In this document: positions 18,827 to 27,295 of the stretch, piece by piece | Layout of the letters: every line of letters begins with the position of its first letter | How positions within the stretch are numbered: the stretch's first letter is position 1 | Source: Rhizomicrobium sp. | GTDB lineage: Bacteria > Pseudomonadota > Alphaproteobacteria > Micropepsales > Micropepsaceae | NCBI GenBank assembly: GCA_037200985.1 | Contig: JBBCGJ010000001.1 | Span: 1,092,756 to 1,156,755 of the forward strand | Direction of reading: 5' to 3' | DNA: 64,000 nt | Notes under the pieces: model-generated | Database searches by the model: none | Seen by the model: the letters and a program-made list of their open reading frames with translations, nothing else | Told to the model about the DNA's origin: nothing | Program-made: the position numbers and the translations under genes

Positions 18827-19020
18827 ATGTGGCTGATTTGGTGCCTAGACCGACTCGGTTCAAGGGGCTGTCTGAAATTTTTCCGGATGCGATTTTTTCA
18901 GCGGTTATCCAACAGAGGATTCACACGAAGCCGCGGAGGATGCGGAGACTCTGAAATTGCTGCGTGGATAAGTTTTTCCGCCGTGCCGCGGCGAACGATA
19001 TTTTCTTGCCGCGAAATATT
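18827..19020 (-). repeat. Dispersed repeat of about 190 bp, copy B (inverted)
   Basis: The reverse complement aligns with 217-405 through ordered blocks. They include AAAATATCGTTCGCCGC at the erpA-proximal end, CTCCGCxTCCTCCGCG in the middle, and CTTGAACCGAGTCGGTC plus CACCAAATCAGCCA at the xthA-proximal end. It fills most of the 288-bp gap between erpA and xthA and ends two bases before the erpA stop codon. It is non-coding and the central part is strongly diverged from copy A. Confidence 0.7.
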
Positions 19021-19022
19021 TC

Positions 19023-19364
19023 TCAGACCGAGAAACTGGTGCCGCAGCCGCAGGAGGATTGGGCATTCGGGTTGTTGACCTTGAAGGCGGCGCCGATCAG
19101 GTCGTTGGAGAAATCGATCTCCGCGCCCTTCAGGAAGTCGAGGCTGACCGGATCGATCAGCACCGTGGCGCCGTCGCGCTCGACCACGAGGTCGTCGTCC
19201 ATGCGTGCGTCGTCGAGCGCGAAATTGTACTGGAACCCGGAGCAGCCGCCCCCGGTCACCGCCAGCCGGAGCATGGTGGGCGCGGGTTCCGACTTCAGGA
19301 TCTCCGCGATGCGCCTGGCGGCGCGGGCGGAAACGGTCACGGGCAGAGCGGTTTCGACGGTCAT
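19023..19364 (-). CDS. erpA: A-type iron-sulfur cluster carrier/insertion protein
   Basis: 113 residues with the three cluster-binding cysteines of the IscA/ErpA family: one in TGGGCSGFQY and two in SSCGCG near the C-terminus. It also has VSARAARRIAEIL and FLKGAEIDFSNDLIGAAFKVNNPNA. It transfers Fe-S clusters to target apoproteins, among them possibly ETF-QO and other Fe-S enzymes encoded here. The internal ATG at 19364 is chosen because the upstream extension lacks similarity. It is divergent from dgt with 55 bp between them. Confidence 0.93.
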   Translation of the reverse strand: MTVETALPVTVSARAARRIAEILKSEPAPTMLRLAVTGGGCSGFQYNFALDDARMDDDLVVERDGATVLIDPVSLDFLKGAEIDFSNDLIGAAFKVNNPNAQSSCGCGTSFSV

Positions 19365-19419
19365 GCGCTCATTATGTAGTGGCTGACCCCGCCACGCAAA
19401 AGGGGGTAAAAGCCCCGTC

Positions 19420-20613
19420 ATGCCTAAGGGCTCCCTGATTCCCCCGCTTTACGAGGCGCCGTCGGCGCGCGCGCCTTTCGCCGCGCGTCCCTCGCAGAGC
19501 CTGGGCCGGTATTTCGAAGAGCGGGAGAGCGCGACGCGGACCTGCTATCAGCGCGACCGCGACCGCATCATCCACTCGGCCGCCTTCCGCCGGATGAAGC
19601 ACAAGACCCAGGTCTTCGTGCAGCATGAGGGCGACTATTACCGCACGCGGCTGACCCATTCGCTGGAGGTGGCGCAGATCGCCCGCAGCCTGGCGCGGGT
19701 GCTGGCGCTGGACGAGGACCTGGCCGAGAGCCTGGCGCTGGCGCACGACCTCGGCCACACCCCGTTCGGCCATGCCGGCGAGGAGGCGCTGAACGCGGCG
19801 ACCGAGGGCATCGGCGGCTTCGACCACAATGCCCATGCGCTGCGGCTGGTGACCAAGCTCGAGCACCGCTATGCCGCCTTCGACGGACTGAACCTGACCT
19901 GGGAGACGCTGGAGGGCCTGGTCAAACACAATGGGCCGCTGAAACCGCCGCTGGCCGGCCCGATCGAGTCGTTCGACGCGCGCTGGCCGCTCGATCTTGG
20001 GCGCTGGCCGTCGCTGGAGGCACAGGTCGCGGCCCTGGCCGACGACATCGCCTATGTGAACCACGACATCGATGACGGCTTGCGGGCGGAGCTGTTCACC
20101 ATCGACGATCTCGCCGGCGCGCCGCTGGCGGGCCCTCATGTCCGGCGGGTGCTGGACCGGTTCGGGCGGCTGGAACTCGGGCGCTTCATCGGCGAGCTTG
20201 TCCGTACACTGATGAGCGAGATGGTCGACGACCTGCTGGCGCAGACGCGGGCCCGGATCGCCGCTGCGGGGCTCGCCTCTGCGCAGGACGTCCGCGCGCA
20301 GACAGGTGCCCTCGCGGCGTTCTCCCCATCCATGGCAAGCCAGGTGGACGCGCTCAAGCGCTTCCTGTTCGCGCATATGTACCGCCACCCGCGCGTCATG
20401 GTGCCGATCGGCCGGGCCAAGGCGGTGGTCGCCGAACTGTTCGCGGCGTTCAGCGCGGAACCTTCCCAGATGCCGGCCGACTGGGCGGCGCTCTGCGGCG
20501 CGCCGGGGGACGCCGTGACGGGCGGGGTGGTGCGCGACTACATCGCGGGGATGACGGACCGCTACGCGCTGCTGGAATATGGCCGGGTTTTCCGTGAGGT
20601 TATCGAGCTTTAG
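19420..20613 (+). CDS. dgt: dGTPase family triphosphohydrolase
   Basis: 397 residues with an HD domain: FRRMKHKTQVF, HSLEVAQIARSLA, and the metal-binding HD in ALAHDLGHTPFGHAGEEALN, then GGFDHNAHALRLVTKLE. Enzymes of this family cleave dNTPs to deoxynucleoside and tripolyphosphate, controlling dNTP pools. Length is normal for the alphaproteobacterial type. It is divergent from erpA. In many relatives argS follows directly, but here the SPOR-protein gene comes next, 62 nt downstream. Confidence 0.93.
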   Translation: MPKGSLIPPLYEAPSARAPFAARPSQSLGRYFEERESATRTCYQRDRDRIIHSAAFRRMKHKTQVFVQHEGDYYRTRLTHSLEVAQIARSLARVLALDEDLAESLALAHDLGHTPFGHAGEEALNAATEGIGGFDHNAHALRLVTKLEHRYAAFDGLNLTWETLEGLVKHNGPLKPPLAGPIESFDARWPLDLGRWPSLEAQVAALADDIAYVNHDIDDGLRAELFTIDDLAGAPLAGPHVRRVLDRFGRLELGRFIGELVRTLMSEMVDDLLAQTRARIAAAGLASAQDVRAQTGALAAFSPSMASQVDALKRFLFAHMYRHPRVMVPIGRAKAVVAELFAAFSAEPSQMPADWAALCGAPGDAVTGGVVRDYIAGMTDRYALLEYGRVFREVIEL

Positions 20614-20675
20614 GCCGCCATGATTCGGGCGCGGACGGGTGCTAGATTAGGGTCAAGAGAATCGGAGCCGGGACC

Positions 20676-21509
20676 ATGGCCAATTTCGAGAGAGGATCGG
20701 ACGACGTGCGCGTGTTCGACGCCGCCGAGGACGAGGAAGACGTCGAAGGCTCGCGCCTTCCGCTCCTGATCGTCATCGCGTTGCTCGTACTGGCGGCGTT
20801 CGGTGCCGTGGTCTGGCTCGCCTATCAGAAGGGCGTGCAGCAGGGCCACGCGGAGGCTCCCCGCGTGATCGCGGCCGACCAGGGTCCGGCCAAGGTGGCG
20901 CCGGACAATGCCGGCGGGACGCCGACGCCCTATACCGGCCTCAAAATCTATCAGCAGCCCGCGCCGTCCGACGCCGATGCCGGCAACGACACCGCGCCGC
21001 CGTCGAACGATGCTATGAAGCCGGCCCCCGTTCAGGCTACGCCGGCCCCGCCGCCTCCCAAGCCTCAGTCCATGGCCATGGCGCCGGCGCAGGTGCCGGC
21101 GACCAAGCCGGTCGTCGCGCCGCCCGCGGCGCCGAAGCCCGAGCCCGCTGCCGTCAAGCCCGCGCCGGTCGAACCGAAGCCGGCCCCGACTCAGACGGCG
21201 GCCGTGACGCCGCCCCCCAAGCCGGCTCCCGCGCCGGTTACCGCGCCTGCGACGGCTCCGCCGACCGGTTCGGGGCTGCTCCAGATCGGGTCGTACAAGT
21301 CCGCGGCGGACGCCAACGCCGCCTGGGCCGCGTACAAGGCCAAGCACGCCTCGCTGGTGGGCGGATTGTCGTCCGATGTGCAGGCGGTGGATCTCGGGGC
21401 CAAGGGAACGTGGCATCGCCTGCGCATCGTGGCGGGCAGCAAGGCCGAGGCGAGCGCCCTGTGCGCGAAGCTGAAGGCCGAGGGCGGCGACTGCCTCCTG
21501 GCGAAGTAG
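20676..21509 (+). CDS. SPOR-domain membrane protein
   Basis: 277 residues: an acidic cytoplasmic N-terminus, one membrane helix (about 29-50, LPLLIVIALLVLAAFGAVVW), a long Pro/Ala/Lys-rich periplasmic linker (about 105-195) and a C-terminal SPOR domain starting SGLLQIGSYKSAADANAAW. SPOR domains bind denuded septal peptidoglycan, so a cell-division role is likely. The linker is low-complexity and its DNA is repetitive. The gene stands directly before nagZ, as in other alphaproteobacteria, matching a peptidoglycan context. Confidence 0.9.
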   Translation: MANFERGSDDVRVFDAAEDEEDVEGSRLPLLIVIALLVLAAFGAVVWLAYQKGVQQGHAEAPRVIAADQGPAKVAPDNAGGTPTPYTGLKIYQQPAPSDADAGNDTAPPSNDAMKPAPVQATPAPPPPKPQSMAMAPAQVPATKPVVAPPAAPKPEPAAVKPAPVEPKPAPTQTAAVTPPPKPAPAPVTAPATAPPTGSGLLQIGSYKSAADANAAWAAYKAKHASLVGGLSSDVQAVDLGAKGTWHRLRIVAGSKAEASALCAKLKAEGGDCLLAK

Positions 21510-21529
21510 CCGGACGAAAGAGTAGGGGA

Positions 21530-22558
21530 ATGCGGACACGCGCGATCTATGGCTGCGCCGGCTTCGAGCTTGGCGCCGCGGAGCGGGATTTTTTCCGCGA
21601 GCTCCGGCCTTGGGGGTTCATTCTGTTCGCGCGGAACATCGGCCCTGCGGATCAGATCCGCGCGCTGGTGGCGTCGCTGCGCGACACGGTCGGCGATGCG
21701 AACGCGCCGGTGCTGATCGACCAGGAAGGCGGGCGCGTGGCGCGGCTGAAGCCGCCCGCCTGGAAGGCCAGGCTGCCCGCGGCGCGCTTCGGCGAGGTCT
21801 ATGCCGCGAGCCACGAGGCGGCGCTGGAGGCGGTCTATCTGAATGCCAGGCTGATCGCGCACGACCTGACCGAGCTCGGAATCAACGTCGATTGCCTGCC
21901 GGTGCTCGACGTGCCGGTGGCGGGCGCCGACGCCGTGATCGGCGACCGCGCCTTCGCGGCCGATCCGGCCGCGATAATCGATCTGGGCCGGGCGCAGATC
22001 GAAGGCCTGCTGGAAGGCGGCGTGCTGCCCGTCATGAAGCACATCCCCGGCCATGGCCGCGCCACCGCCGATTCGCATCTGGCGCTGCCGCGCGTGGCGA
22101 CGGAGGCCGAGGAGCTCAGCGCCACCGATTTCGTGACGTTCCGGAGCCTCAATACCTGCCCGATGGCGATGACGGCGCATGTCGTCTACGAGAGCATCGA
22201 TCCCCAGCGCCCTGCGACCACCAGCCCGAAGGTGATTCGCGACGTGATTCGCGGCGAGATCGGATTCGACGGCCTGTTGATATCGGACGATCTTTCGATG
22301 AACGCGCTGGACGGGCCCTTGTCGGTGCGTACAAAGGCTGCACTGTTTGCGGGCTGCGATGTGGTGCTTCACTGCAACGGCAAGATGGACGAGATGGCCG
22401 AAGTGGCATCCGAGGTGAAGGAACTGGACGGGCAGGCGCTCAGGCGCGCGGAACACGCGCTGTCGCATTTGAGCGCGCCGGACGCGTTCGATCCGGCGGG
22501 CGCCGAGGCGCGGCTGGCCGAGCTCATGGGCGCCGATTATCGCGACGTGGGCGCATGA
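21530..22558 (+). CDS. nagZ: Beta-N-acetylhexosaminidase (NagZ)
   Basis: A GH3 enzyme of 342 residues for cytoplasmic peptidoglycan recycling, removing GlcNAc from GlcNAc-anhydroMurNAc peptides. Visible are LIDQEGGRVARLKPP, NVDCLPVLDVP, the mobile-loop histidine signature KHIPGHGRATADSH, and the nucleophile aspartate in LLISDDLSMNAL. The ATG at 21530 has AGGGG upstream. It overlaps scpA by ATGA and shows no signal peptide, in agreement with a cytoplasmic role. Confidence 0.95.
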   Translation: MRTRAIYGCAGFELGAAERDFFRELRPWGFILFARNIGPADQIRALVASLRDTVGDANAPVLIDQEGGRVARLKPPAWKARLPAARFGEVYAASHEAALEAVYLNARLIAHDLTELGINVDCLPVLDVPVAGADAVIGDRAFAADPAAIIDLGRAQIEGLLEGGVLPVMKHIPGHGRATADSHLALPRVATEAEELSATDFVTFRSLNTCPMAMTAHVVYESIDPQRPATTSPKVIRDVIRGEIGFDGLLISDDLSMNALDGPLSVRTKAALFAGCDVVLHCNGKMDEMAEVASEVKELDGQALRRAEHALSHLSAPDAFDPAGAEARLAELMGADYRDVGA

Positions 22559-23364
22559 GCGACGCAGGCGAGAATTTCGGCGATTTCGACGCCATCGTGG
22601 CGTTGGCCGACGAGGCGCTGATGGTGCATGTCGACGGCTTCGAAGGGCCGCTCGACCTTTTGCTGACCCTGGCGCGCAACCAGAAGGTCGACATCGCGAA
22701 GATCTCGATCCTGAAGCTCGCGGACCAGTATCTCGAATTCATCGAATCCGCGAAGAAGATGAACCTGGAGCTGGCGGCCGATTATCTCGTGATGGCGGCG
22801 TGGCTGGCCTATCTCAAGTCGCGCCTGATCCTGCCGCAGCCGCCGACCGTGGACGGCGAGCCGACGGCGGACGAGATGGCGACTCGGCTGCGCTGGCGGC
22901 TGCAGCGCCTGGAGGCGATGCGCCAGGCGGCGGCGCGGCTGATGGCCGGCGACCGGCTGGGGCGCGATGTCTTCGGCAGGGGCGATCCCGAGCCGGTCAA
23001 TGTGGTCAAGCTGAAGACCTACAAGGACACGCTGTTCGACCTCCTGACCGCCTATGCGACGCAGCGCACCAAGACGCTGGGCGGCAAGAACTATGTCCGC
23101 CAGCACGCCCCGGTGCTTCTGATCGAGGAGGCGCGGGCGCGGCTGGAGCGGATGCTGGGGCGCATCGCCGACTGGAGCGGGCTGGAGCGGCTTCTGCCGT
23201 TCGAATGGTCCGGCGGACAGCGGCGGCGCTCGGCGCTGGCCTCGACGCTGCTCGCCTGCCTGGAACTGGCGCGGGACGGACGGATCGAAATCCGCCAGAT
23301 GGCGCCGTTCGAAGAGGTTTATATTCGCGACAAGATCGCGCCTATCGCTGAGGTCTCGCCATGA
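22555..23364 (+). CDS. scpA: Segregation and condensation protein A
   Basis: The kleisin subunit of the SMC-ScpAB condensin, 269 residues. N-terminal SMC-neck-binding region: FEGPLDLLLTLARNQKVDIAKISIL; then DYLVMAAWLAYLKSRLLLP-type helix, and a C-terminal winged helix (EIRQMAPFEEVY). It overlaps nagZ and scpB by ATGA at both ends, giving tight translational coupling. Its partner smc is encoded separately at 36122-39580 in the same window. Confidence 0.95.
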   Translation: MSDAGENFGDFDAIVALADEALMVHVDGFEGPLDLLLTLARNQKVDIAKISILKLADQYLEFIESAKKMNLELAADYLVMAAWLAYLKSRLILPQPPTVDGEPTADEMATRLRWRLQRLEAMRQAAARLMAGDRLGRDVFGRGDPEPVNVVKLKTYKDTLFDLLTAYATQRTKTLGGKNYVRQHAPVLLIEEARARLERMLGRIADWSGLERLLPFEWSGGQRRRSALASTLLACLELARDGRIEIRQMAPFEEVYIRDKIAPIAEVSP

Positions 23365-24086
23365 GTGGAGTCGCCCGCCTGGTCGCCAAGATCGAAACGG
23401 AAATGGGAGTGGAAGTGGAACAGGAGACGCCAGCCGACGAGGCCGTGGGCGTAAACGCCGAGCATCTGCGCATGACGGAAGCCTTGCTGTTCGCCGCGAG
23501 CGAGCCGCTCGATGCGACGGCATTGTCAACATCGCTGCCAGAAGGGGCGGATGTGCCTGCGCTCTTGGCCGAGCTTCAGGCGGTCTATGAGAAGCGCGGC
23601 GTAAACCTCTCGAATGTCGCGGGAAAATGGCAGTTCCGCACCGCGCCGGACCTCGCCTTCCTGCTGCGCAAGGAGCAGCCCGAGCAGCGGCGGCTGAGCC
23701 GCGCGGCGATCGAGACACTGGCGATCATCGCCTATCACCAGCCCGTCACGCGGGCCGAGATCGAGGATATTCGCGGCGTCATGCTGTCCAAGGGGACGCT
23801 GGACGTGCTGATGGAGATCGGCTGGGTGAAGATCCGCGGCCGCAAGAAGACGCCGGGCCGGCCGGTGACCTTCGGCACGACGGAGGCCTTTCTGGTCCAG
23901 TTCGGGCTGGAGAATGTGAACCACCTGCCGGGCGTGGACGAGCTGAAGGCGGCCGGCTTCCTGGAGGCCATCCCGCCCGCCGGCTTCGACGTGCCGAGCC
24001 CGAGCGACGAGCTCGGCCCCGACGAGGACCCTTACACCGGCGAGGAAGAGGCCGACCTGGCGACCGGCGGGCCGGAGCTGAACTAG
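23361..24086 (+). CDS. scpB: Segregation and condensation protein B
   Basis: 241 residues of ScpB with tandem winged-helix domains. The first is LRMTEALLFAASEPLDATAL; the second includes LSRAAIETLAIIAYHQPVTRAEIEDIRGV and GRPVTFGTTEAFLVQFGL. An acidic tail follows (PDEDPYTGEEEAD). ScpB dimers bind the ScpA kleisin. In many alphaproteobacteria tatABC follows; here the next gene is a minus-strand LuxR regulator, so this conserved block ends here. Confidence 0.95.
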   Translation: MSGVARLVAKIETEMGVEVEQETPADEAVGVNAEHLRMTEALLFAASEPLDATALSTSLPEGADVPALLAELQAVYEKRGVNLSNVAGKWQFRTAPDLAFLLRKEQPEQRRLSRAAIETLAIIAYHQPVTRAEIEDIRGVMLSKGTLDVLMEIGWVKIRGRKKTPGRPVTFGTTEAFLVQFGLENVNHLPGVDELKAAGFLEAIPPAGFDVPSPSDELGPDEDPYTGEEEADLATGGPELN

Positions 24087-24143
24087 AGTATCGTTGGCCG
24101 ATTCCGGCGGGACCGCGTTCGGGCCCCGGACGGGACACCCAAT

Positions 24144-25292
24144 CTATTGCAGCACACCGCCGCCAGCACGCACCAGCAAACGCGAAAGCTCGGCCTGGCC
24201 GGTCGTGCCGGTCTTCTCGAAGATGCTGGCAAGCTGCGATCGCACCGTGTTAAGGCTGATGCCGAGTTGATTTGCGATTTCGCGCGGCGCCTGGCCTTCC
24301 AGCAGCCAGCGGGTCACGCGGATCTCCGCGACCGTGAGGGCGAACAGGTCCCGCAATTGCTGGTCCGCGATGCGCCACGGCGCGTCCAGATCGCTGACTC
24401 CCACGAGAACGCAGGGGCCGTCGTCCGACAAGCGTTCGGCGCGCAGCGGCGCGACGGTGATGGAAAGCCGCGCCTCCGTTGCCGCCGATGTCAGGGCCAT
24501 CGCGCCGCCTTGCCGGACCTGCGGATCGCGCGATCCGGCGGCGCCGATCAGGGCTTGCAGCCGTTTTCCGGATTCCGCGCGGCAGGCGATGAGCATGCCG
24601 CCCACGACCGTCAAATCGTCACGCCGCGCGAGCATGGCTTCGCCGGCGCTGTTGACATGGCGGACGCGTCCCGTCCGGTCGATGAGGAACAGGGCGTCGG
24701 GCGACCGGTCGACGATGTGCGCGAGGCTTTGGGCGACGGCGCGGGCCTCGGAAAGCTTTCGGCCCAGCTTCTGCGCCCGTATCAGATGCGGATGCAGCGC
24801 GGCACAAAAGGCGAGATCGGCGGCCGTGAACGGCCCCTGGCGCTGTGCGCGATAGGCGTCGATCCCGGTCCATTTGCCGTCTTCGAAGGTCAGCCCGATC
24901 GAGATGTCGGAATGGATGTCGAAGGCCGTGTAGAAGTCGTTGTAGTATTCCGTGCGGACGAATTCGTCCTTGGCCAGCCAATCCACATCCCGCATCATGC
25001 CGGGTAGCCAGCGTCCGCCGCGCCCACGCGCCTTCGGATGCAATCGGCCCGGCTGCGACTTCAAAGGGTTTCGATCGGCAAACCGGCCAAGACGGTTGCC
25101 GAAATCGACGGAGTCCAAACCCGCCGCCACCACGCTGCCGACTTCCGTGAACACGGTATAGGACCGCAGCGCCGCGGCATGGCCGCCGATCAGGCCCGCG
25201 AAACGCTCCAGCAGCGCCGGCCACAGGCCGGCATCGATGGCGGTCTCGTAAACGAGATCCAGCAGGCCTTCCCGGTCGGATATGTCGCCCAT
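24144..25292 (-). CDS. LuxR-family transcriptional regulator with N-terminal sensory region
   Basis: 382 residues. A C-terminal LuxR/GerE helix-turn-helix is seen in LTVAEIRVTRWLLEGQAPREIANQLGISLNTVRSQL. The N-terminal two thirds contains a GAF/PAS-like sensory region (DRSPDALFLIDRTGRVRHVNSAGEAML is PAS-like). No autoinducer-binding signature is recognisable. The internal ATG at 25292 fits the family start (MGDISDREGLLDLVYETA). It is divergent from the autotransporter gene across 212 bp, so it may control it, which is inference. Confidence 0.88.
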   Translation of the reverse strand: MGDISDREGLLDLVYETAIDAGLWPALLERFAGLIGGHAAALRSYTVFTEVGSVVAAGLDSVDFGNRLGRFADRNPLKSQPGRLHPKARGRGGRWLPGMMRDVDWLAKDEFVRTEYYNDFYTAFDIHSDISIGLTFEDGKWTGIDAYRAQRQGPFTAADLAFCAALHPHLIRAQKLGRKLSEARAVAQSLAHIVDRSPDALFLIDRTGRVRHVNSAGEAMLARRDDLTVVGGMLIACRAESGKRLQALIGAAGSRDPQVRQGGAMALTSAATEARLSITVAPLRAERLSDDGPCVLVGVSDLDAPWRIADQQLRDLFALTVAEIRVTRWLLEGQAPREIANQLGISLNTVRSQLASIFEKTGTTGQAELSRLLVRAGGGVLQ

Positions 25293-25504
25293 TGCACGTT
25301 CCCTGCCGCAGCGCGCGTCGCGGCCGAGGCTCTCGCAGGCAGAAAATCCGAGATCGCGCGCCGCGGCAAGGCCGGCGCCCGGCGCCGTGGATTTTCCCGG
25401 ATTTACGGCGTTTGGAGCATGCGGCGGCGGCACCATTCACCTGAATGATGCGGATGACGCGTGCCGCGTCCTAGTTTCGCCTCGGCGGATCGGCTTTGGA
25501 CGGG

Positions 25505-27295
25505 ATGATGGACAGTTTTGCGATGCGCGGCGGGGCGCGCAGGGTGGGTTCGGTCGCGCTGCTGGTGGCCGCGGCATGGATCACATCGACGCCGGCGATT
25601 GCCCAGGCCGCACTCCCCGATTGCACAATCGCGGCCAATAACTGCTTTTATGCCTTCGGGGATACCGGATTCACAGCCTCTACGAGCGAGGAACTTGTCT
25701 TCAATGCGCCGAGCGTCGTCACCAACCAGACGACATCTTTCCGAACGGAACTGATCGGCAAAATCACCGGCGGCGCGCCGCTCTACGACCGGACCTTCGC
25801 CTTGCCGTTCAGCGATCCCGCCGTCCAGGCCGGCGTTGGGCAGGCGCGTCTGGCGATCACGACGGCCGGCGGCCCTGGCGTCGTCATTCTCGGCCCGACC
25901 CTGACCAGCCGGACAGTGACGACGACCTCATCTTCGGTCACGACCTACAGCCTTGATCACACGGTCATCTCCAACACTGTAACGACTTTCGATAACGGCA
26001 CGATTCCCGGCACGGATTTTGTCATAAATCAGACGAACGGAGAGGTGTCCTACAACGGCGCCGTGATTGGAGCGTTCAGCGCGCCCTGCGAAGCAACTGG
26101 TGGGCTGTCGCCAATCTGCTTCTATGTTGTCGAGAATGTCGTCAACGGCGTCGTGCGGGGTCCAACGCCAAGCCTTTACATCGGGACACGTTCGACCTGC
26201 GGAGTCAGCGTCGCAAGCCTCCCGAGTACGGCCAGGCCGACCTGCTCGAGCGGCGGGACACCGGTCCTCCTTGCAGGCGGGCAGGTCGTCTTCAATGTCG
26301 ACACCGGCACCACCGACTATATCGACCAGGCGACGACGACCACGACCGACACCCTGACCTCCGAGGTCTACACGCTGACAGGCACGGTCAAACCCATCGG
26401 CACGGTGCATGCGGTGGCGGCCGTGGCGGGCTTCGAGCAGGCGGAGGGCTTCATCGCGCGGCTGTTCGCCATGTCCGATGACGCGCAAGGCCTGTGGATC
26501 GACGGCTGGGGCCAGGCATCGACCACGCCCGGGCGCGGCGACACGCCGGGCGATTCGCGTAGCGGCGGCGGCATCAATGGCGGCTTCCAGTATCGGCTTA
26601 CCGACGCTCTGCGCATCGGCGCGTCGGTCGATTGGGGCCGCACCAGCCTGGGGTTGCATGACGCCGGCGAGAGCGGCGGCTTCGACCTGACGACGGCCGC
26701 GTTCAACGCTGCCTTCGAGTCCGGTCCGCTGTTTGCCCACGCGGCCATCGGCCTCGGCTCCGGTCATCTCTCGACCACGGTCTCGCCCATCGGCCTCGGC
26801 GAGACCGCCACCAGTCGCGACGGCGTCAATGTCTATTTCGGCGGCGCCGAAGCCGGCTGGCGCTTCACGATGGACGACGTCGTCCTGACACCGCATGCGG
26901 GCCTCACCTATACCGGCGTTCACATGGGCGGCTTCGTCGAGACCGGATCGGCTCTGGCGCTGCAGGCGCCATCCGCCGACTTCCGGCGCGGGCAGTTCTA
27001 TGCCGGTCTCGATGCTAGCATTCCGCTGTCTCCCAGCTTCGAGGTCGGCGGATTCACGCGCGTCGCCACACGGTTCGGCGATCTGGCCCCCAGACTGCCC
27101 GTGAGCTTCACGGCCGGCGGCCCGCTGCTCGTCATCGAAGCGCCGGGAGATGACGGCACGGGCGCCGACCTCGGCCTTCATGCCGGATACGCACTCGCCG
27201 ACGGCATCCAGGCCTTCGCGGCCTACGAGGCCTTTACCGGCGGCCGCTCCGTCAACCAGTCGGCCAATGTCGGGATAACCATCGCGACGTTCTAG
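25505..27295 (+). CDS. Autotransporter beta-domain outer-membrane protein
   Basis: About 596 residues. A signal peptide ends near AIAQAALP. The passenger of about 300 residues is Thr/Val/Ser-rich with a few cysteine pairs. The C-terminal 270 or so residues form an autotransporter beta-barrel: GLWIDGWGQASTTPGRGDTP, GGGINGGFQYRLTDALRIGAS, ending NVGITIATF with a terminal aromatic residue. It would insert into the outer membrane and expose its passenger. The start is ATG 25505 or 25508. It converges head-on with rnd, with no spacing between the stop codons. Confidence 0.88.
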   Translation: MMDSFAMRGGARRVGSVALLVAAAWITSTPAIAQAALPDCTIAANNCFYAFGDTGFTASTSEELVFNAPSVVTNQTTSFRTELIGKITGGAPLYDRTFALPFSDPAVQAGVGQARLAITTAGGPGVVILGPTLTSRTVTTTSSSVTTYSLDHTVISNTVTTFDNGTIPGTDFVINQTNGEVSYNGAVIGAFSAPCEATGGLSPICFYVVENVVNGVVRGPTPSLYIGTRSTCGVSVASLPSTARPTCSSGGTPVLLAGGQVVFNVDTGTTDYIDQATTTTTDTLTSEVYTLTGTVKPIGTVHAVAAVAGFEQAEGFIARLFAMSDDAQGLWIDGWGQASTTPGRGDTPGDSRSGGGINGGFQYRLTDALRIGASVDWGRTSLGLHDAGESGGFDLTTAAFNAAFESGPLFAHAAIGLGSGHLSTTVSPIGLGETATSRDGVNVYFGGAEAGWRFTMDDVVLTPHAGLTYTGVHMGGFVETGSALALQAPSADFRRGQFYAGLDASIPLSPSFEVGGFTRVATRFGDLAPRLPVSFTAGGPLLVIEAPGDDGTGADLGLHAGYALADGIQAFAAYEAFTGGRSVNQSANVGITIATF

